Of a DNA stretch of 64,000 nucleotides, positions 58,112 through 64,000 are shown in pieces. Position numbers and translations under genes: made by a program. The notes below the pieces were generated by a model, which did not search any database, was not told where the DNA came from, and saw only the letters and a list, made by a program, of their open reading frames with translations. Numbering within the stretch: the first letter of the stretch is position 1; each line of letters begins with the position of its first letter. Origin of the DNA: Gigantopelta aegis (taxonomy: Eukaryota; Mollusca; Gastropoda; Neomphalida; Peltospiridae); NCBI RefSeq assembly GCF_016097555.1, contig NC_054702.1, positions 107,042,628-107,106,627 of the forward strand, given 5' to 3'.

Positions 58112-58861
58112 ATATTGTAACGACTAAAATTGCATATACTAAATATAATATAGGCTTTTTGCTTAGAATATCAGTGTTTGTATATTCAATGTGTTTCTGG
58201 TCGTCATCATTAAAACGTATCTGTTGGAAATATTTTAACAGTAGGAGCAAGTATTTGTTGATATGTTGGCATGGTTAAAACGATGTATTTATAGCGGACA
58301 TGACAATCGTAAGAGCACCATTTTTATAAATAATAATATTTTTTAATCGATCTATCAGAGCATTGACAACTTTTGCGTTGCTTGCGCATGTATAGTTTTA
58401 CGCAACCTATTTTTCGTTCGCGCAATTTAAAACTTAATTTAAGCTTATAGCCAATATGGTCGTAACAGGTTACGTAAAATATAGGCTAAGTTGTTACCTT
58501 TTTTTTTTTTTTTAAATTTATTTATTTATTTTGTTTGCGTAATCTGCAAATTTTCATTATTTTTAAACATTTCCGAGGCTTGCAGTTTACAATAAATAAT
58601 TATATTTAATAGATGAGTGGAAAGCCCTTATTGTCGCTGAGTGTTACAAAATTATGTTTTCCATATTCTCGAGTTATTAATATTTCATGTATGATCGATT
58701 AAAACTGAAGTTATTTATGATATCACAAATAAATATAAAAATACAGAAATACGAATGACAATTTCGAAAGGGAAATTTTACGGCTGTTGTCGATCGCATC
58801 CAAGTACACCGGCCCCAACCTAGTGTGAGTTTCAATGAGGCTATTTTTTGTCCTCTTCTCT
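58112..58861. other. AT-rich intergenic stretch
   Basis: No gene or clear repeat recognised, apart from poly-T at 58500-58514. Confidence 0.5.
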
Positions 58862-59250
58862 TCAAACCAGCCTCGGTGGCGTCGTGGCAGGCCATCGGTC
58901 TACAGGCTGGTAGGTACTGGGTTCGGATCCCAGTCGAGGCATGGGATTTTTAATCCAGATACCGACTCCAAAACCGTGAGTGAGTGCTCCGCAAGGCTCA
59001 ATGGGTAGGTGTAAACCACTTGCACCGACCAGTGATCCATAACTGGTTCAACAAAGGCCATGGTTTGTGCTATCCTGTGGGAAGCGCAAATAAAAGATCC
59101 CTTGCTGCTAATCGGAAGAGTAGCCCATGTAGTGGTGACAGCGGGTTTCCTCTCAAAATCTGTGTGGTCCTTAACCATATGTCTGACGCCATATAACCGT
59201 AAATAAAATGTGTTGAGTGTGTCGTTAAATAAAACAGTTCTTTCTTCTCT
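58862..59250 (+). mobile_element. Full-length tRNA-headed SINE, third head type
   Basis: Head CAGCCTCGGTGGCGTCGTGG, box B GGGTTCGGATCCCAGTCG, body CCATGGTTTGTGCTATCCTG and TAAAAGATCCCTTGCTGCTA, tail TATGTCTGACGCCATATAAC to TTAAATAAAACAGTTCTTTC. It shares its head with 55345-55737 but its tail with 51661-51988, so heads and tails have been exchanged between SINE families. Confidence 0.92.
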
Positions 59251-59587
59251 TCAATTCTCTTCTCTTCTCTTTTGTTTTCTGTTTTTGTTTGTTATTGTTT
59301 TGTTTTGTTTTGTTGATTTTTAAAAAATTATTATTATTAATATTTTATTTCTAAAAAAATAATTAAAAATAACTAATAAACTAATTTCCCTTACGATCTT
59401 CTCTATAAATTCCGGCGGCATTTACCTCACGAACTTGAGGTGCTTCAGTTGGTCGTTGGACACAAACCCCTCGGCAGAGACTGGGTTTTGTCATCCAGCA
59501 AGTGTCCCGCGACTGTTAAATCAAAGGCGATGTGCTGCCTGTATAAAAAAATATTCCCAACATGTGGAAATTGTGCATTTGTTCTGC

Positions 59588-59850
59588 CCGGGGCGGGACG
59601 TAGCCCAGTAGTACAGCGCTCGCTTGATGCGCAGTCGGTTAAGGATCGATTCCTGTCGGTGGGCCCATTGGGCTATTTCTCGTTCCATCCAGTGCACCAC
59701 GACTATTGTATCAAAGGCCGTGGTATGTGCTATCCTGTCTGTGGGATGGTGAACCAAATGTTTGTATGTCTGTAGAACCAAATGTTTGACATCCAATAGT
59801 TGATTAGTCAATAGTGCTCTAGTGGTGTCGTTAAACAAAACAAACTATAA
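59588..59850 (+). mobile_element. tRNA-headed SINE, V-tail type
   Basis: Head GGGGCGGGACGTAGCCCAGT with box A TAGCCCAGTAGTA, box B-like AAGGATCGATTCC, body GTGCACCACGACTATTGTAT and GGTATGTGCTATCCTGTCTG, internal deletion of the TATAAAAGATC block, and tail ATGTTTGACATCCAATAGTT to GTGGTGTCGTTAAACAAAAC. Confidence 0.92.
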
Positions 59851-59931
59851 GTTTTGTTCTGCCCATGAAACCGTGACGTCATCAACTACATTCCGACACA
59901 GAATGCACGAGCAATATGTGTAGAAGTGAGG

Positions 59932-60053
59932 ACTATCCTAACCGGCTGCGAGCAACGCAAGCGATTATTTCAGAAATCATTGAATTCAATTGTGGTATCC
60001 TAACCGCACGCGCGCGACGCGACATCAAAATCTGTCGCCTCGCACGCGTGCAG
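59932..60053. mobile_element. Half copy of the TATCCTAACCG MITE
   Basis: CTATCCTAACCGGCTGCGAG, AGAAATCATTGAATTCAAT and GGTATCCTAACCGCACG match the left arm of 12664-12852. Truncated where the next element inserted at TTA. Confidence 0.7.
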
Positions 60054-60056
60054 TTA

Positions 60057-60627
60057 AGTGCTTTACACACTGTACGCCAGCGATTGTTGGCGCGAATTTT
60101 GCGTCGACGCTAGTGACAAGTACATGCACACTGCTTGCGAAAAAAAAAAAAAAGTGTCAGTGTAAAATGGCGTCTGTCACAGTCGAAGTTGACCACGAGG
60201 ATGATGATGAGGAAATGTTGCAACTGACATTATTGTTACGCCGTAGGAAATTCCACGCCACACATTGTCTTTCAGTTCTGCATCTTTGTAATTGCAGCTG
60301 CTTTTATCATAAAGCACTGTATGTTCTTGGATGGCTATTATCAGTTCTTCTTTTTTCTTTTCTTTGGTTGACGGTCCAATTTTTTTTTTATTCACGTGCT
60401 TCTTGACCGGGAACAAGAAATGACGTTGCAGGCGAATTGTTAACGCGTACGAAAAAAAATAGGATTGATTCTATTTTTTAAATTCGCTCGCCTAAGTATT
60501 TCGCTCGCTCTCCATTCGTACGCGTGCAGTGTGCATTTACAGTATAGTTTGTGTTTGTTCTACTATATTTTTCACTCGCTGGCCTGTCTAATTCGCTCGC
60601 AAATTTGCGTATAGTGTGTAAAGGCCT
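60057..60627. mobile_element. 571-bp Harbinger-like element with TTA duplication
   Basis: 21-bp ends AGTGCTTTACACACTGTACG-C and inverted AGGCCTTTACACACTATACG-C (18 of 21 match). TTA flanks both sides (60054-60056 and 60628-60630). It contains a MADF-domain relic on the minus strand. TTA/TAA duplications and a Myb/MADF-type accessory ORF fit PIF/Harbinger. Confidence 0.8.
60177..60416 (-). pseudogene. Truncated MADF-domain protein of the Harbinger-like element
   Basis: 79 codons. EELIIAIQEHTVLYDKSSCN followed by YKDAELKDNVWRGIS is the N-terminal two-thirds of a MADF (Myb/SANT-like Adf-1) domain. The frame then shifts into unrelated residues and stops, losing helix 3. In PIF/Harbinger transposons a Myb/MADF-type protein acts with the nuclease to bind ends. 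No DDE nuclease is present. Confidence 0.7.
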
Positions 60628-60653
60628 TTAAGAAGCAAGTGGTTAAAAAAAAT

Positions 60654-60745
60654 GGCACAGTCAACCAAAGAAAATAAAAAGGAAGAACTGATAATAGCCA
60701 TCCAAGAACATCCAGTGCTTATGATAAAAGCAGCTGCAACTACAA
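60654..60745 (+). pseudogene. Second, inverted MADF-domain fragment
   Basis: MAQSTKENKKEELIIAIQEH followed by PVLMIKAAATT; the nucleotide sequence is a close inverted copy of 60300-60385 with a 1-nt deletion that shifts the frame after PVL. It starts 27 nt outside the Harbinger-like element. Confidence 0.65.
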
Positions 60746-60747
60746 CT

Positions 60748-60812
60748 CCACAACCGGTGTAACAAAGGCCGTGGTATGTACTATCCTGTCTATAGGATGG
60801 TGCTAAAATGAA
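60748..60812 (+). mobile_element. Small SINE body fragment
   Basis: ACCGGTGTAACAAAGGCCGT and GGTATGTACTATCCTGTCTA only. Confidence 0.65.
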
Positions 60813-60943
60813 AATAAAAATCGGATTTTACATAGAAAAGTCCTTGTCCCCAAATGACCGGGATAACGTAGCCGGGTTTGCTACCCGTCGGACTCTTCAA
60901 TCACCAAATCAGTTATAGCAGTATGGCTAAATAAGCTATAGCG

Positions 60944-61156
60944 ATGTATGTTGATGAATTGCCAACGCCTCATCTTGTGATAACGGAATTGGATCGATGG
61001 CTGCATAAATTTAGGACGACCATAGACAAACCGAGCTCCCTCGCACAGGCCCTAAAAGCAATGTTTCCTAATATCTTCGTTCTGCTAAATATCGCATGCA
61101 CATTACCGGTTACTTTGTACGAGTGTGAGCGAAGCTTTAGCACTATCCGCAACTAG
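60944..61156 (+). pseudogene. C-terminal fragment of a hAT transposase
   Basis: 70 codons: ELPTPHLVITELDRWLHKF at the N-terminal side and IACTLPVTLYECERSFSTIR at the end. These are the pre-dimerisation and dimerisation (CERSFS) motifs of hAT transposases of the type found in the THAP0/PRKRIR-like and ZMYM-like proteins. There is a stop just after TIRN where the family continues with LK-R-M. No N-terminal BED/THAP or RNase-H core is nearby. Confidence 0.85.
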
Positions 61157-61185
61157 TCTCTGTATTTATACAATGGAATGGTATG

Positions 61186-61523
61186 CAGGGCTTCAAGAAT
61201 TTGTATAAAAATCCACTAGTGATTAAAAACATTTACTGGCCACAATTAAAAATTCACTAGCCCTACTTTACTTTAAGTTAATACAATTTTACTAAATAAT
61301 AGTAATAATCAGATATGTCGCCTAAAGAGGGAGATAGAGCTTAAAAGCACTAACATTGTGGGTTGGGTGGGGGCAGGATATTCATATTTACAAAATAGAC
61401 TTAACTGCAACATTTGACTCTTTTTTTCACTAGCCGTCGGACATGGCAATAGTAGTTTTTTACTAGCCCAACATTAAATATCACTAGTCATGGGAGTGGG
61501 GCTACCATAATCTAGAAGCCCTG
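61186..61523 (+). mobile_element. Family-X MITE, most complete copy
   Basis: 338 bp, ends CAGGGCTTCAAGAATTTG and the inverted CAGGGCTTCTAGATTATGG. GTATG is present on both sides. Used here as the uninterrupted reference for the split copy at 40994-41889. Confidence 0.85.
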
Positions 61524-61739
61524 GTATGATCTTATGCAAGTTAGGGTGCGGGACGTAGTGAGAACGTCTGTCTGAGGTTCCATCGGCTGAAGGTTGGATC
61601 CTCCTCAGTGGGCCCGTTTGATTATTTGTATTAAACAAATTACCTGGACTGGTTTAACTCCATTAATTGGTAGGCTAACACGTAACGGTTTACGTCAATT
61701 ATAATGGAGTTCGGGGCATATAATTATATTCTCGTAGAA

Positions 61740-61925
61740 AATTTCGAAAAGTAATTGTATGCTACGACGCACTTCAATTATGGTTGTATGGCGTCGGACA
61801 TATGGCTAAGAAGCTGAGATAATTAGAGAGGAAACTCGCTGTCGGCACTCCATGGGCTACCCTTTTTATTAGCAACAAGGGATGTTTTATATGTACCATC
61901 ACGCATACAGGATAGTACATACCAT
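61740..61925 (-). mobile_element. SINE fragment
   Basis: Reverse orientation; CATATGTCCGACGCCATACA and AAAACATCCCTTGTTGCTAA, ending in GGTATGTACTATCCTG. Head lost. Confidence 0.7.
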
Positions 61926-62440
61926 CGTGTGTTTATTGTCCTGATGAAGTATTTTTAATAGCAGAATATATCAACGTCAATTTTCAAGAAGCATATGATG
62001 CAAATTAAGCAGTAAAATTAAGTTTGTACTTATTTTTACATTTTTTCCTCATATAGTTTCGTGTTTTAAAATTTGCATTATTGGCAGGGTAAAATCCTCA
62101 CTTCGTCCTGGCCGGGAATAAAACGCGAACCAAAACGCGTATGATAGGGTGCTGTTAAAACAAAATAAAACAAAACAAAAACAGTACTGAATGTTAAAAA
62201 CAATAGTAGACATTTATGGATTACAACAGGCTTTCGATCACAGTGGCTAAATCAATGTACTAACCACCGTATCATGTACTAGTCACTGTGTCATTGGAAA
62301 ATGGTTTATCATCAAGTACCTATGCTCACTTCCACACACCCTGCTCTACCGTGCCTGAAATAATTATTTGTGGTACCTGCATGTAAACTATGAGAAAGTA
62401 ACCTACAATCTGTTCATGTTGTCTGACGTCCCAAACATTA
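61926..62440. other. Non-coding spacer
   Basis: Nothing recognised; AAAACAAAAC-rich around 62155-62185. Confidence 0.4.
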
Positions 62441-62456
62441 CGGTGCTTTCAGCAGC

Positions 62457-62617
62457 ATGGAGGAAAATATTGCTGCTTCCGGGTTCCGGTAAATAATACA
62501 CACGTGCAAATCAGAAATAGAATGTCTGTTCCTGGAGAGATTATGATTAAAGAAAATGACCAAGTCGTTTTACGTAGAGAAAAAAAGCTACAGATTTTTC
62601 AAGTAAAAGTAAAAAGG
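62457..62617 (+). CDS. Candidate first exon of a TRMT6-like gene
   Basis: ATG at 62522 opens MSVPGEIMIKENDQVVLRRE then KKLQIFQVKVKR before a stop; donors are available at CAA|GTAAAA (62603/62604) and AAAAG|GTCATA (62616/62617). The pattern I-K-E-x-D-x-VVL-R-RE...QVK resembles the N-terminus of TRM6/TRMT6, the non-catalytic subunit of the tRNA m1A58 methyltransferase. CTTCCGG ETS-like sites at about 62474-62487 suit a housekeeping promoter. A 12-codon uORF (62457-62492, MEENIAASGFR) precedes it. The rest of the gene would lie to the right, beyond the window. Confidence 0.4.
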
Positions 62618-62699
62618 TCATAGCTAATTGCGTACATATGTTTTCTTTCAATATAGGTTGCTAGTCACTTCGTACCATGGTCATTTCGTACCATACTCC

Positions 62700-63088
62700 A
62701 TTCTCGGAACAGGCGTGACGTCACACGGCCTAGTTACCGATCATCCGGGTCTTTGGGGGTGAAGCAAAGCCTTAGTGATTACTGGTTTACATAGAATAAA
62801 GTTATCATATTAACTTTTTACATGCCTTACATATTGTCATTTATTTTCTGTAGCTAACACATAGTTGCAATAAGTCTTATGTGTATTATAACAGCATTGG
62901 GTTGCCATATAAGAGAAACGAACAACGGGAATCTGAATTAGTATTCTTGGAACCGAACATACGGGTACTTCGACCCCTGGCCGCCATTGTTTATCACGTG
63001 ACGCGGTGAAGCTTCTTCTTAGTTACGTATGGTTTGATAGTGAAATGAGGCAACTTTGGTCGATCATTTACAACAGTTAACGGTCACG
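62700..63088 (+). promoter_or_regulatory. Promoter-like region before the THAP exon
   Basis: Contains a palindromic CRE TGACGTCA at about 62706-62713, GCCGCCAT at 62980-62987 (YY1-like) and an E-box CACGTG at 62995-63000. CG-richer than the surroundings. No TATA box. Confidence 0.4.
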
Positions 63089-63144
63089 ATGCCTAACACA
63101 TGTTGTGCAGTTGGCTGCATAAACCATAACATGATGTTAAAAAG
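63089..63144 (+). CDS. First coding exon of a THAP-domain protein
   Basis: ATG at 63089 opens MPNTCCAVGCINHNMMLK plus AG, followed by the donor AAAAG|GTAGGG. MPxxCxAxGCxN is the signature start of the THAP (C2CH) zinc finger, with the first two zinc ligands at Cys5 and Cys10. The remaining Cys/His and the AVPTIF motif would be in later exons outside the window. THAP proteins are nuclear DNA-binding factors, several derived from transposases, so this could be a host factor or the 5' end of a THAP transposon. The immediate downstream DNA is a SINE. Confidence 0.6.
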
Positions 63145-63155
63145 GTAGGGTCATT

Positions 63156-63310
63156 AAAAGTGGTTTACACCTACCCATTGAGCCTTGCGGAGCACTCAAT
63201 CAGGGTTTGGAGTCGGTATCTGGATTAAAAATCCCATGCCTCGACTGGGATCCGAACCCAGCACCTACCAGCCTGTAGATTGATGACCTAACCACGACGC
63301 CGGTAGCTCC
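63156..63310 (-). mobile_element. SINE head fragment, third head type
   Basis: Reverse orientation: box B GGGTTCGGATCCCAGTCG, ATTTTTAATCCAGATACCGA and GCTCAATGGGTAGGTGTAAA. Truncated before the body. Confidence 0.85.
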
Positions 63311-63391
63311 TCAATGAAGGCAAAATGTATACTCCATGTGTACAATATCTGCCAGTGTATAACATTTGTACATTTGCACTGACGTAGGAAG

Positions 63392-63423
<32 letters not shown>

Positions 63424-63727
63424 AGGGGGCACATGCACCTCACTTTTCAGATATTTTGCTTTATAATAGTGTAAAATTGTAACTATAAAAGTGTGCCCCC
63501 CCCCCCCCCAGTTTGGCACCTTCCTATGCCACAGATTTGACATATATGTATGTGTACATACATGAATATAAATTTTTCAGTCATATTTATTTGCTGTAAA
63601 AGACACTTTATAAAAAAAATGCCACTGACAGCGCCAAAATTGCTGTCGGTGGGCCGTTTCACACATGGACATTTTTTTTCTTTTTTTTTCTGCAAGATAT
63701 AAAATCTTAAGTTCGAGTCGAGCCCTG
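63311..63727. mobile_element. CAGGGCT-family hAT-like element, interrupted
   Basis: The interior words ATGCCACTGACAGCGCC, TTGCTGTCGGTGGGCC and the right end TCTTAAGTTCGAGTCGAGCCCTG match 6641-6922. It is interrupted by the poly-G foldback at 63379-63531; the left end is lost at the SINE. Confidence 0.65.
63379..63531. mobile_element. Poly-G foldback element, intact copy
   Basis: TGACGTAGGAAGTG followed by about 29 G at the left; a C run and CTTCCTATGCCACA at the right; middle ACTTTTCAGATATTTTGC and ATAATAGTGTAAAA. The copy is 153 bp. Confidence 0.75.
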
Positions 63728-64000
63728 TGTATACACACAGTAACACATATATGTGTATCTAAATAAGACAACTGATCAAACTAGGTGATGTAGTTTTAGC
63801 TGAATAAAAAATGTTGAAGAACAAATTACCATTCTCGACTTATTTCTATGCCTGTTATGTAAGAACGGCTTTGTGTTACACCGTTCATAGTTCTGCGCTA
63901 TCATGTTATATTCTTAAGTAAACCTCCATAACAATTATAGATCCATGTCTCAACTAGTTGTCCCGACTCCTCGAGTCCTTCCCTATTTAAGCGCTATTAA
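63728..64000. other. Right edge, nothing recognised
   Basis: No gene, repeat end or splice-supported frame is visible. Confidence 0.4.

Noticed and set aside
63265..63543. Proline-run open frame on the minus strand
   Set aside because: Created by the poly-G tract of the foldback element.

Overview
The window looks like nuclear DNA of a lophotrochozoan animal, most likely a mollusc. The evidence is a spliced CPSF2 gene with GT-AG introns, an FMRF/NPF-type peptide GPCR, AT-rich introns full of short DNA-transposon relics, and tRNA-headed SINEs with tails that I associate with mollusc (probably gastropod) genomes. There is no bacterial operon, phage or CRISPR. The species assignment is inference.

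Layout. (1) 115-2566 (+): an intronless neuropeptide F/Y-like receptor with a 5' UTR acceptor, a 3' UTR minisatellite and a poly(A) signal. (2) 2567-27578: about 25 kb with no convincing gene, built of SINEs, MITEs, nested TIR elements, minisatellites and a Tc1 transposase relic; one weak exon candidate lies near 6423. (3) 27579-51373 (-): eight consecutive coding exons of CPSF2 (CPSF100), 324 codons from the start Met, all in phase. Intron 7 (15.0 kb) is almost entirely a 14 kb array of 35-bp and 30-bp units that begins 9 nt from exon 8. The C-terminal half of CPSF2 is not visible, so either intron 8 exceeds 27.5 kb and runs out of the window with the receptor gene inside it on the opposite strand, or the gene or assembly is broken. 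(4) 54919-57897 (+): a two-exon gene for a 431-residue protein that I cannot assign to any family. It is divergent from CPSF2. (5) 57960-62400: SINEs, a 571-bp Harbinger-like element carrying a MADF relic, and a hAT transposase C-terminus. (6) 62400-63150 (+): two probable first coding exons, one resembling TRMT6 and one with the start of a THAP zinc finger.

No pathway joins these genes. CPSF2 is a core mRNA 3'-processing factor, the receptor is a neuropeptide sensor, and the 431-residue protein is unknown. What stands out is the intronic satellite that supplies the 3' splice-site context of an essential gene, the unassigned two-exon gene, and a dense set of small transposons whose exact target-site duplications can be read directly (TTAA, TTA, TAA, TA and 8-bp classes).
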